A stretch of 64,000 nt of DNA from an uncultured Eubacteriales bacterium (lineage in GTDB: Bacteria; Bacillota; Clostridia; Christensenellales; Borkfalkiaceae), in contig CACXGN010000001.1 of assembly GCA_902767225.1 (NCBI GenBank), positions 124,001 through 188,000 of the forward strand. The letters are read 5' to 3'. The position numbers and the translations under genes were made by a program. Position 1 is the first letter of the stretch; each line of letters starts with the position of its first letter. Shown piece after piece: positions 30,580 through 38,459 of the stretch. A model generated the notes under the pieces. It had not been told where the DNA came from, did no database searches, and worked only from the letters and a program-made list of their open reading frames with translations.

Positions 30580-31230
30580 ATGAAAGAATCAAACAGAAAA
30601 ATAGTAAACTTTTTCAGAGCGAACGCTACTTATCTCGTTTTGGCGTTATGTGTTCTGGCAATAGGGCTTTCGGTGGTGCTGATGATGGTAGGTCACGAAG
30701 ACAACGCGCAAATATCAGTCGATAAGCCCATAGAAGAGGTCGTTGACCCGAATAAAGAAGACGTCGATCCCAAGCCTGACGTTCCCGACGTTCCCGAAGT
30801 GCCTAAAAAAACGGTGAACTTTATTATCCCAGTTGAAAACTGCACGGAAATCAATCATTATTCGGAAACGGCTGTATTTTCCAGTACTCTTTCTCACTAC
30901 ACCGCTCACCTTGCGACAGACTTTTTCTCGGAAGAGGGCGCTAAGGTATACGCGGTTTACGACGGAACGGTCGAAAGCGTTACGAACGACGTGCTAAACG
31001 GCTATACCGTAACGATAGACCACGGCGACGGACTTAAAACCGTATACAATTCGCTATCGGAAGACGTATCCGTAAAATCGGGCGATACGGTAGTTCAAGG
31101 AACGGTTATCGGCGAAGTTTCCACCACGAACAGAAGAGAGTATAAAGAAGGTGCGCACTTGCACTTTGAAACGTTAGAAAACGGCGTGAAAATCGACTGT
31201 GCGAAGTATATGGATTTCGACAACAAATAA
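30580..31230 (+). CDS. SpoIIQ-like LytM/M23 peptidase
   Basis: 216 aa. One membrane helix (about residues 17-38) is followed by an acidic Pro-rich linker with repeated Asp-Val-Pro units and a LytM/M23 domain (~80-212). The zinc-type motifs survive: His-Leu-Ala-Thr-Asp (~110) and His-Leu-His-Phe-Glu (~193-197). This matches clostridial SpoIIQ, which keeps its metal site, unlike the Bacillus form. In spore-formers SpoIIQ pairs with SpoIIIAH across the forespore membranes. An ordinary cell-wall endopeptidase is the alternative. A GGAGG site precedes the ATG. Confidence 0.75.
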   Translation: MKESNRKIVNFFRANATYLVLALCVLAIGLSVVLMMVGHEDNAQISVDKPIEEVVDPNKEDVDPKPDVPDVPEVPKKTVNFIIPVENCTEINHYSETAVFSSTLSHYTAHLATDFFSEEGAKVYAVYDGTVESVTNDVLNGYTVTIDHGDGLKTVYNSLSEDVSVKSGDTVVQGTVIGEVSTTNRREYKEGAHLHFETLENGVKIDCAKYMDFDNK

Positions 31231-31251
31231 ACGCAATAGATCATAAAAATC

Positions 31252-31297
31252 AAAACTCCCGAATAGACTGTATCAAACGGCTTGTTCGGGAGTTTTT
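31252..31297 (+). terminator. Second terminator-like hairpin containing a ribosome site
   Basis: AAAACTCCCGAA (31252-31263) pairs with TTCGGGAGTTTT (31285-31296), 12 bp around a 21-nt loop, followed by T. GGGAG (31288-31292) in the 3' arm is the Shine-Dalgarno for the ATG at 31300 (7-nt spacing). Same design as at 30107. Confidence 0.75.
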
Positions 31298-31299
31298 AT

Positions 31300-32754
31300 A
31301 TGAAAAAAACCGCATTTATACTGTGCTTTATACTTATTTTTCCTATTCTTACCGTCTGTTTCTCTTGCGGCGGAAAGAACGCGGACAGAACCTTATACGA
31401 AATAGAGTGTTCGCTCGATGAAAACGTGATAAATGGAAAAGAAAAAGTGGAATACTTTAACGATTCTTCCGTTTCGGTTAAAGAACTTAAATTCAACCTG
31501 TTTGCAAACGCTTTTAAAAAGGACGCAAAATATAGACCTATATCTGTTTCAGACGAAAGAAAAGCATATCCGAACGGGGTAAATTACGGGGGAATAGAGA
31601 TACTTTCCGTAAAATCAGAAAGCGGCGATCTTGATTATTCGGTTTGCGGAGAAGACCAAAATATTTTATCCGTAAAACTCGATACCGAAGTATATCCCGA
31701 AGAAGATTACACACTTTTTATTGAGTATAAAATAACGATTGCAAACGTCATTGCAAGGACGGGGATAAACGATAAAACTATAAATCTTGCAAACTTTTAT
31801 CCTATTCTTTGCGCAAGGGACGAAAACGGATTTTACGAGTGCTTATACTACGAATACGGCGATCCTTATTATTCGGACTGCGCGGACTATAAAGTTACTT
31901 TTACCTATAAAGAAGATTATACCGCCGCGGCTTCCGGAAAACTTATTAAAAGCGAAAAATCGGGCGGCATTGTCAAAAACGTTTTCGAGATAGATAACGC
32001 AAGGTCGTTTTCGATAACCCTTTCAAAAGAGTTTAAAACGGTAAGCGCAAAAATCGGGGAAGTGGACGTGACGTATTATTTTTATAACGACGAAACGCCG
32101 CAAAACACCTTTGAAAAAATATCCCGTTCCATAGAACTGTTTTCCGAAAAGTTCGGGAAATACCCCTATAAAACCTATTCCGTGGCGCAAAGCAAGTTTA
32201 TTCAGGGCGGCATGGAATATCCCGCGATGGTAATAATATCAGACGAATTAGACTCTTCGTCCCGCGGTGAAGTGGCGGTTCACGAAACAGCCCATCAATG
32301 GTGGCAGACGGTAGTCGGAAACAACGAGATAAAGTATCCGTTTTTAGACGAGGCGCTCGCCGAATATTCGACGGTAATTTACTACGAAAAATATCCGGAA
32401 GGAAAGCTTAACAGGGAAAATATGATACGCTCTTCCGAGCAAACGTATAAAACCTTTTGTTCGGTGAGCGACGTGCTTTATCAAAAGACCGATACGTCAA
32501 TGCTTCGGGCAATAAACGAATATAAAACCGAATACGAATACGTGAATATCGCCTACGTTAAAGGTTGCATAATGTTCGAGTATTTAAGAAAAAGCGTGGG
32601 GGATAAGGTGTTCTTTGAAAGTTTAAAAAATTACTACGAAGAATATGCTTATAAAAACGCCGCGCCCGACGATTTGGTGGGGTGCTTTGAAAGAGCGGGA
32701 GCGGAAGCAAACGGATTTTTTGACAGTTTTTTCAGCGGAAAAGCGATTATATAG
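31300..32754 (+). CDS. M1-family metallopeptidase, exported
   Basis: 485 aa. The N-terminus is a signal sequence ending at a cysteine (Cys-Phe-Ser-Cys-Gly-Gly), possibly a lipoprotein although the lipobox is not ideal. Residues ~25-200 are the beta-sandwich domain of M1 aminopeptidases. Gly-Gly-Met-Glu-Tyr (303-307) corresponds to the GxMEN substrate motif, and the zinc site is His-Glu-Thr-Ala-His (328-332) with Glu351 eighteen residues later. It lacks the C-terminal helical domain of full M1 enzymes. Start taken at ATG 31300; an upstream TTG in frame lies inside the hairpin. Confidence 0.88.
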   Translation: MKKTAFILCFILIFPILTVCFSCGGKNADRTLYEIECSLDENVINGKEKVEYFNDSSVSVKELKFNLFANAFKKDAKYRPISVSDERKAYPNGVNYGGIEILSVKSESGDLDYSVCGEDQNILSVKLDTEVYPEEDYTLFIEYKITIANVIARTGINDKTINLANFYPILCARDENGFYECLYYEYGDPYYSDCADYKVTFTYKEDYTAAASGKLIKSEKSGGIVKNVFEIDNARSFSITLSKEFKTVSAKIGEVDVTYYFYNDETPQNTFEKISRSIELFSEKFGKYPYKTYSVAQSKFIQGGMEYPAMVIISDELDSSSRGEVAVHETAHQWWQTVVGNNEIKYPFLDEALAEYSTVIYYEKYPEGKLNRENMIRSSEQTYKTFCSVSDVLYQKTDTSMLRAINEYKTEYEYVNIAYVKGCIMFEYLRKSVGDKVFFESLKNYYEEYAYKNAAPDDLVGCFERAGAEANGFFDSFFSGKAII

Positions 32755-32766
32755 TTTTATAAAAAC

Positions 32767-32794
32767 AAAAAGCGGCGTTCTTGCCGCTTTTTTT
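32767..32794 (+). terminator. Terminator after the M1 peptidase
   Basis: AAAAAGCGGC and GCCGCTTTTT with a 6-nt loop and a T-run. Confidence 0.87.
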
Positions 32795-32827
32795 GCTTTC
32801 TTAAAGGGGTAAAATATATATTATTTA

Positions 32828-32856
32828 TTGACTTTTAACTATATAAATGTTAAACT
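32828..32856 (+). promoter_or_regulatory. Promoter of the leucine-rich-repeat lipoprotein
   Basis: TTGACT (32828-32833), 17 bp, TAAACT (32851-32856). Confidence 0.6.
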
Positions 32857-32899
32857 TATATAAGCAAAACTGTATATTTTAGGCGGCTAAGGAGCATAT

Positions 32900-34084
32900 A
32901 TGAGAAAAACTTTCAAAATAATAATACTTTCAATCGTTATGGCACTTTGCGTTATAGGGCTTGTCGCTTGCGGAAGCGAAACCCCTTCCGAAAAATCCGG
33001 ATTGAAAATAAAGAAATTCAATAACGACGTTACCTGGACGGTATACGGATATTCTGGCGAAGATACCGTTATCGATATCGCCGCGCTTGCCAAAGACGAA
33101 GCGGGCAACCCCGTAACGGTGGGTAGGATCATGCAGGGCGCATTTAAAGACAACGATACAATAACGAAAATTATCGTTCCAGATACCGTTGAAAAGATCG
33201 ACGCAGGCGCGTTCAAGAATATGGGTAAATTAAAAGAGTTGGTTCTTCCCTTTATCGGCGGCACGCCCATCGCCGACGGATACTATGCCGAAAGCGACAA
33301 ATCGGAAGATAAGTCTATCGACGCGGAAAGAACTTTTGCTTATATCTTCGGAACGGAAGAATACGACGGCGGCGTGCTTTTCACGCAGGTTTACGCTTCC
33401 GGCGAAAACAAAACCGAAGACCATTATATTCCCGCAACGTTAGAAAAAGTTACCGTTACTCCCGCTGCCGAATATACTATTCCTATGTATGCTTTCGCTT
33501 GCGGAACGGATAACTGGACGCATATCGAAGAAATAGTTTTGGGCGACAACGTAACCGCTATCGGTAATTACGCGTTCAATAACTTCGTCTCTTTAACCAC
33601 TATCGATACGAACAAAGTTAAATCGATCGGGGAATATGCATTTGAAGGTTGCACCAACTTAAAAAGCGGTTTAACATTCGGAAGTATTGAAAGTATAGGG
33701 GATCACGCGTTTTCGGGCGTTGCGATCGTTGAACTTACTCTTCCAGACACTTTGACTTCTATCGGAAAATACGCATTTGAATCGAGCAAGATAACTTCTC
33801 TCGTTCTGCCCGCCTCGCTTGAAACCGTTTCGGAAGGCGCTTTCGCAAACTGTGTTTACTTAAAAAAGGTTACCGTTAAAAATTCGGAAGTTGAGATTTT
33901 GGCGTTTGCGTTCGACGGCTGCACCGCACTAAATACTTTCGGACCCGAAGGAACTAGCGAAGGCGCAGCGGTATTTACCGGATACACCGTCTCCGATATG
34001 GCGTTTTCAAGAGTGGATAAAGATAACTTCACTTCTATAACCGGATTATCCGACGTAGATAAAGTGTTCTTTTCCGTTGAATAA
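32900..34084 (+). CDS. BspA-type leucine-rich-repeat lipoprotein
   Basis: 394 aa. A lipoprotein signal peptide ends in Leu-Val-Ala-Cys (Cys24). From about residue 45 on, the protein consists of ~23-residue BspA/LRR_5 repeats with the unit Ile-x-x-x-Ala-Phe-x-x-Cys/Asn-x-x-Leu-x-x-Ile/Val-x-Leu-Pro; examples are Gly-Ala-Phe-Lys-Asp-Asn near 78 and Tyr-Ala-Phe-Glu-Gly-Cys-Thr-Asn-Leu near 248. Such proteins mediate surface binding in gut and oral bacteria. Own promoter and terminator, so probably monocistronic. Confidence 0.88.
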   Translation: MRKTFKIIILSIVMALCVIGLVACGSETPSEKSGLKIKKFNNDVTWTVYGYSGEDTVIDIAALAKDEAGNPVTVGRIMQGAFKDNDTITKIIVPDTVEKIDAGAFKNMGKLKELVLPFIGGTPIADGYYAESDKSEDKSIDAERTFAYIFGTEEYDGGVLFTQVYASGENKTEDHYIPATLEKVTVTPAAEYTIPMYAFACGTDNWTHIEEIVLGDNVTAIGNYAFNNFVSLTTIDTNKVKSIGEYAFEGCTNLKSGLTFGSIESIGDHAFSGVAIVELTLPDTLTSIGKYAFESSKITSLVLPASLETVSEGAFANCVYLKKVTVKNSEVEILAFAFDGCTALNTFGPEGTSEGAAVFTGYTVSDMAFSRVDKDNFTSITGLSDVDKVFFSVE

Positions 34085-34091
34085 AACTATT

Positions 34092-34121
34092 AGCGCGAAG
34101 CAAACGCTTCGCGCTTTTATT
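34092..34121 (+). terminator. Terminator after the LRR lipoprotein
   Basis: AGCGCGAAGC and GCTTCGCGCT around AAAC, then a T-rich tail. Confidence 0.88.
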
Positions 34122-34149
34122 TTTTTATTATAAATAAAACTTAAAAAGA

Positions 34150-34180
34150 AAAAGGCGTAATTTTTGATTACGCCTTTTAA
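34150..34180. terminator. Terminator for the convergent lipoprotein gene
   Basis: AAAAGGCGTAAT and ATTACGCCTTTT with a short T-rich loop, flanked by A/T runs on both strands. Confidence 0.8.
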
Positions 34181-34213
34181 TATGACAGATTTTGACAATC
34201 GCCTATACGATAA

Positions 34214-35254
34214 TTAAGAAAAGGACACCGAAGATAAGGTATATATCATAGCGCCCATTATAAGTTGGTTGCCGTATTCGGAGATGGGCTGAACGTATTT
34301 TACCATAAGCGCGCGGTTTTTAAGGGTATCTTTTTCGGCGGTCTGGATATAGGCTAGTTGCGCTCTTCCGGACTGCGTGGAATTAAGTTTATACGAAAGC
34401 CCTTTGGCGTTTACGGTAAGATCTTTTTCTTCTCCGTTAACGCTGATATTTTCTAACTCTATTTCGGCTTTATCGGTAAAGCAACCTACGTTTAACGTGC
34501 TGTAATTATTATACACGAAAGATTCGGTGGGTAGAGAAACGGTCTTGTCCTTTTCAACGTTTATATTCCTTAAAGCGAACAGCAATTCTTCGTTGCATAT
34601 AAGCGTTTTATAGTTGTATTTATTCGTCCTAGAAGAAGTTTCCGTTTGTTCGGTTTTAAAGTTATAGGTTTCTGTTTTAACGGTATATTCGGTCTTATTG
34701 AAAAGCGCCGTGGTTTTTCCTTTTTGACGTGCGAAACTTACACCTTTAAACGCGTTGACTATATTATAATCGTAAGTTCTTTCGGAGTATAACGGCGCGT
34801 ATTCCTTATCGCCTTGCAAAATATAGTATGTATCCGATATGGTATCCGTTTTTGTTTCGGCCTTGCCGTCGAAATAATAATTTGCGGTAAGGTTTAACTC
34901 GGTATTAACCTTTATAAGATTGATCGTGTCTTCTAAAATATCGCTTTCAAAAGTTACCGAAGAATCGATCTTTTCAATAACCGAAAGGTTTACGGTATAA
35001 GTCCCCGTGATATCGTAACTTAAATCGGAGTATATACCGGATGACCTTATAAAGTTATATCCGTTCTCGTTAAAGTCTTCTGAGATAGAAACGTTATAGG
35101 TCAATGTTTCGGCAACTCCGGACTCCGCAAGCCCTTCGCCGCCGCCGTTCCAAGCGTTTTTGGAAAAGCAATAAAGTTCGGAAAGGTTTCCGCAACCGAA
35201 GCCGCAAAACAGCATTACTGCCGCAATTAAAACGGCGGTTATAAATTTTTTCAT
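34214..35254 (-). CDS. Lipoprotein of unknown function
   Basis: 346 aa, not recognised. The N-terminus is a lipoprotein signal peptide with Phe-Gly-Cys (Cys21) after a hydrophobic run. The mature part is rich in Thr, Tyr, Asn and Glu in alternating patterns such as Lys-Thr-Glu-Thr-Tyr-Asn-Phe-Lys-Thr-Glu-Gln-Thr-Glu-Thr, which suggests a large beta-sheet domain; no catalytic motif is seen. AAAGG precedes the ATG. Promoter on the minus strand: TTTACA (complement of 35307-35312), 17 bp, TATTAT (complement of 35284-35289). Confidence 0.7.
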   Translation of the reverse strand: MKKFITAVLIAAVMLFCGFGCGNLSELYCFSKNAWNGGGEGLAESGVAETLTYNVSISEDFNENGYNFIRSSGIYSDLSYDITGTYTVNLSVIEKIDSSVTFESDILEDTINLIKVNTELNLTANYYFDGKAETKTDTISDTYYILQGDKEYAPLYSERTYDYNIVNAFKGVSFARQKGKTTALFNKTEYTVKTETYNFKTEQTETSSRTNKYNYKTLICNEELLFALRNINVEKDKTVSLPTESFVYNNYSTLNVGCFTDKAEIELENISVNGEEKDLTVNAKGLSYKLNSTQSGRAQLAYIQTAEKDTLKNRALMVKYVQPISEYGNQLIMGAMIYTLSSVSFS

Positions 35255-35283
35255 ATTTATTACCTTTTATTTAAGATAATATA

Positions 35284-35312
35284 ATAATATCATAATAAAG
35301 TCGAATTGTAAA
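35284..35312 (-). promoter_or_regulatory. Promoter of the orphan lipoprotein gene
   Basis: Minus-strand TTTACA, 17 bp, TATTAT, 30 bp before the start codon. Confidence 0.6.
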
Positions 35313-35320
35313 ATCTTATA

Positions 35321-35348
35321 TTGAAATCTTATAAATTTATGTTACAAT
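35321..35348 (+). promoter_or_regulatory. Promoter of addB-addA, predicted leaderless start
   Basis: TTGAAA (35321-35326), 16 bp, TACAAT (35343-35348). A start 7 nt downstream of the -10 is 35355, the A of the addB ATG, and no Shine-Dalgarno precedes it. Confidence 0.55.
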
Positions 35349-35354
35349 ATTCCT

Positions 35355-38300
35355 ATGATTAAAAGCGCTAAACTATTTATCACAGACACGTATTTCAACG
35401 TTTTTAACGTTCTTACGGACCTATTAGACGGCAAAACGAACTCGCTTTTCGGCAAGAACCTGATATTCTGCGAAGAGAAGATCTCTCTCATGGCGGAACG
35501 CCGCATTTGCGACAGAGTGGGCGGAAGTTTCAATACCGACGTTTATTCGTTCGGCAACTTTTTGCGCGCGAAAGTGTCGCAATTAAACGCACTTTCGAAA
35601 GAAGGCTCGGTAATGGCGGTAAAAAATATTTTAAACACTATTCCGCTTAATTGCTTTAATAAAAGCCGCATAAATTTAGCAGCGCCGTTATTCGAACTTA
35701 TCGTGCAGCTTAAAAGCGCGAACGTTTCTCCCGAAGATTTAAGCGTTATATCAGACGACGGCGACGAACTTTTAAAAGATAAACTAAAAGACGTTCAGGC
35801 GGTATATTCCGCTTACGAAAAGTTTATGGCGGAAAATGGGTTTACCGACCAAAGCATAGCGCTTGCCGATCTTCCGAAAATAATCGAAGAAGACGAAGAA
35901 ATTAAAAACAGCGACGTGTATCTTTTGGGGTATACGAGTTTTACTGCGCAGGCAAGGGAAGTAGTTTCCGCTTTGATTAAAAACGCAAAGAGCGTTACCG
36001 CGATATTGACAGGCGGCAAAAATCCTTCACTTTATCTCGGCGAAACGGTAAAGGCGTTTAATAAAATTTGCCAAAATCTCGGCGTTAAAGTCGAAGAAGA
36101 AAACGTCTTTTCCGATATTTGCGAAGAGAGTAAGATAATATTAGAAAGCGTGTTCGATCCGTCCGCAAAAACGGATAAAATATTCGAGACGGATAAAATA
36201 GTGCAATCCACCGCCAAAACGGTCAGAGAAGAAGTTGAACGGATAGGCGAAACGATAAAGGGCGCGGTAATTACGCGCGGGCTAAGATATGGCGCGTTCT
36301 CGGTCGCGCTGTCGGACGCCGCAAGTTATAAAGAAGATATCAAGGCGGTATTCAATAAACTTAAAATACCTTTCTTTTTGGATATGAAAAGAAAGCCGGA
36401 CGCAAACCCGCTTATAACCTTAATCTACGCCTATTGCGACGTTTTTAGGAAGAACTTTGAAAGGAGCGCTCTATGCTCGTTCTTTAAAAATCCGCTGGTA
36501 GAGCCGGATAAGGATTTTACGGATGCTTTCGGCAAATATCTTATTCGGTTCGGCGTAAACTTTTCGGCGATAAAAAATCCGTTTACGCTTGGATTTGCAG
36601 ACGAAGCGGAAAAAGAAAAGTTTGAAAATTTCAGGAAATACGTCTGCTCGTTTTTCGAGCGGTTTAACGTCAGGGAACTTTTAATTAAGTTAAACGCGGA
36701 AGAAAAGTTAAAGCAAATGTCCGCCGTATTAAAAGATTTAGGCGAAAGAGAAGAAGCGGAAGAAAACGCGCAGATATTCGGTGCGGTAGACAGAATTTTA
36801 TCCGATATGGAAAGACTGCTTAAAGATACTTCTTTATCCGTTTACGAGTGGAAGAACGTATTCAAAAGCGGCGTTTCCGCGCTGGAACTTTCCATTATTC
36901 CGCAGTATTCGGACGCCGTGTTTATCGGCGGATATAAAGAGATTGCCTTGGCAAAGGCAAAGTATCTGTTCTTTCCGGGGCTTAACTCAAACGTTCCGTC
37001 TTTTATAGAAGACGTTGCGCTTTTATCCGATAAAGATATAAACAGACTTTCGGAATTTAAGGTAATGGTCGAGCCGAAAATTCAGATCGTTAACGACAGA
37101 ATAAAAGAAAATTTGGGGCTTGCGCTCGCAAGTTTTTCGGACGGATTGATTTTATCTTATCCGCTTAATTCCGCGTCAAAAAGTTCGAACGCCGAAAGCG
37201 AACTTATAAGGTTTTTTTCGGACAAGTTTACCGTTAAAAGATACGCTTATCAAAACAAGTATTTAACTCCCGAACAAGGGCTTTCGGAGTTTGCTAAGCT
37301 TTGCGACGATTTCGCCGAACAGAAAATTAACGACTTTTCGGTGGGTGCCGCGTATTACAACGCCGCAAAATCCGATATATACGAAAAGATACTTGCTTAT
37401 TCAAACAAAGAGTTGAAAATAAGGCTTGGCGGAACGAAAAAGGATCTTATAGATTCGATTATCAGCCCCACGCTTATAGAAACTTATCATAACTGCCCGT
37501 ATCGCGCGTTTATGGAAAGGATAATAAGGGTAAAGAGCGAAGAGACGGGCGATCTTGACGCGCTGTCTGTCGGAAACCTTATCCACAATATTCTTGAAGT
37601 TTACGTTAAAGCCTTAAAAGATAATTTATATTCGGTTACCGACAGAGCGTCTTCCGACGCTGCCGTCGATAAAATAGCGCGCGAGATTATAGAAGCGGAC
37701 GAAGATACTAAAAGGTTTACGTTAGAGCCTACCGCGGACGCAAAACTTAAAAGAACGGTAAAAGAAGCGAAAAGGATATGCTATAAGGTATTTTCGGATA
37801 TTAAGAATTCTTCTTTTATACCCGTTGCCACCGAGAAAAAAGTTGAAGTTAAAATAAACAACGGTAAATACACGCTAACCGGAAAGATAGACAGGGTAGA
37901 CGAATATAAAAACTATTTCAGAATAATCGACTATAAAACGGGCGGTGTGGACGACGCTGAAAAAGCGCTGTTTGCGGGGATAAAGTTGCAACTTTTCCTT
38001 TACGCGTCTTATTTTAAGGATAAAGACCTTGCGGGTGCGTATTATCTTCGCGCCGCGGAAAAGTATACCGCAGACGACAAGAAAAAGGATAAACTTTACG
38101 CAGGCAAAACGCTTGACGAAGAAGACGCGCTTTTCGCCCAAGATAAGGCTTTTGCTCTTCCGGTAAATACGGAGAGTGAAAATCTTCCGATAAAGCGCGA
38201 TAAGGACGGGACGATAAAAAACACCCTTTCTAAATCCACCATGGCAAATTATATTAAATACGCGATAAAGATTTCCGAACTTGCGGCTTTGCGTATGTCC

Positions 38301-38459
38301 GAAGGATATATTCCGGCGTCGGCGCACGTAGGGGCGTGTAACTATTGCCCGTTTAGCGGTTTTTGCGGCGGCGAAGCGATAGGCAAAAGAAATCCCAAAA
38401 AGGTCGACTCTACGACCTTTGATAAACTGTTTACCGATAAAAAGGACGAAAAGGCTTAA
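35355..38459 (+). CDS. addB: ATP-dependent nuclease subunit AddB
   Basis: 1034 aa; one half of the AddAB helicase-nuclease that processes double-strand breaks for RecA. The N-terminal two thirds are a degenerate UvrD-like domain. The C-terminal PD-(D/E)XK nuclease shows Gly-Lys-Ile-Asp-Arg-Val-Asp (~843) and Ile-Ile-Asp-Tyr-Lys-Thr-Gly (~857). The four Fe-S cysteines of AddB are present: Cys714 in Tyr-His-Asn-Cys-Pro-Tyr-Arg, and Cys995, Cys998 and Cys1004 in Cys-Asn-Tyr-Cys-Pro-Phe-Ser-Gly-Phe-Cys. It is shorter than the Bacillus protein. The stop overlaps the addA start (TAATG). Confidence 0.9.
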   Translation: MIKSAKLFITDTYFNVFNVLTDLLDGKTNSLFGKNLIFCEEKISLMAERRICDRVGGSFNTDVYSFGNFLRAKVSQLNALSKEGSVMAVKNILNTIPLNCFNKSRINLAAPLFELIVQLKSANVSPEDLSVISDDGDELLKDKLKDVQAVYSAYEKFMAENGFTDQSIALADLPKIIEEDEEIKNSDVYLLGYTSFTAQAREVVSALIKNAKSVTAILTGGKNPSLYLGETVKAFNKICQNLGVKVEEENVFSDICEESKIILESVFDPSAKTDKIFETDKIVQSTAKTVREEVERIGETIKGAVITRGLRYGAFSVALSDAASYKEDIKAVFNKLKIPFFLDMKRKPDANPLITLIYAYCDVFRKNFERSALCSFFKNPLVEPDKDFTDAFGKYLIRFGVNFSAIKNPFTLGFADEAEKEKFENFRKYVCSFFERFNVRELLIKLNAEEKLKQMSAVLKDLGEREEAEENAQIFGAVDRILSDMERLLKDTSLSVYEWKNVFKSGVSALELSIIPQYSDAVFIGGYKEIALAKAKYLFFPGLNSNVPSFIEDVALLSDKDINRLSEFKVMVEPKIQIVNDRIKENLGLALASFSDGLILSYPLNSASKSSNAESELIRFFSDKFTVKRYAYQNKYLTPEQGLSEFAKLCDDFAEQKINDFSVGAAYYNAAKSDIYEKILAYSNKELKIRLGGTKKDLIDSIISPTLIETYHNCPYRAFMERIIRVKSEETGDLDALSVGNLIHNILEVYVKALKDNLYSVTDRASSDAAVDKIAREIIEADEDTKRFTLEPTADAKLKRTVKEAKRICYKVFSDIKNSSFIPVATEKKVEVKINNGKYTLTGKIDRVDEYKNYFRIIDYKTGGVDDAEKALFAGIKLQLFLYASYFKDKDLAGAYYLRAAEKYTADDKKKDKLYAGKTLDEEDALFAQDKAFALPVNTESENLPIKRDKDGTIKNTLSKSTMANYIKYAIKISELAALRMSEGYIPASAHVGACNYCPFSGFCGGEAIGKRNPKKVDSTTFDKLFTDKKDEKA

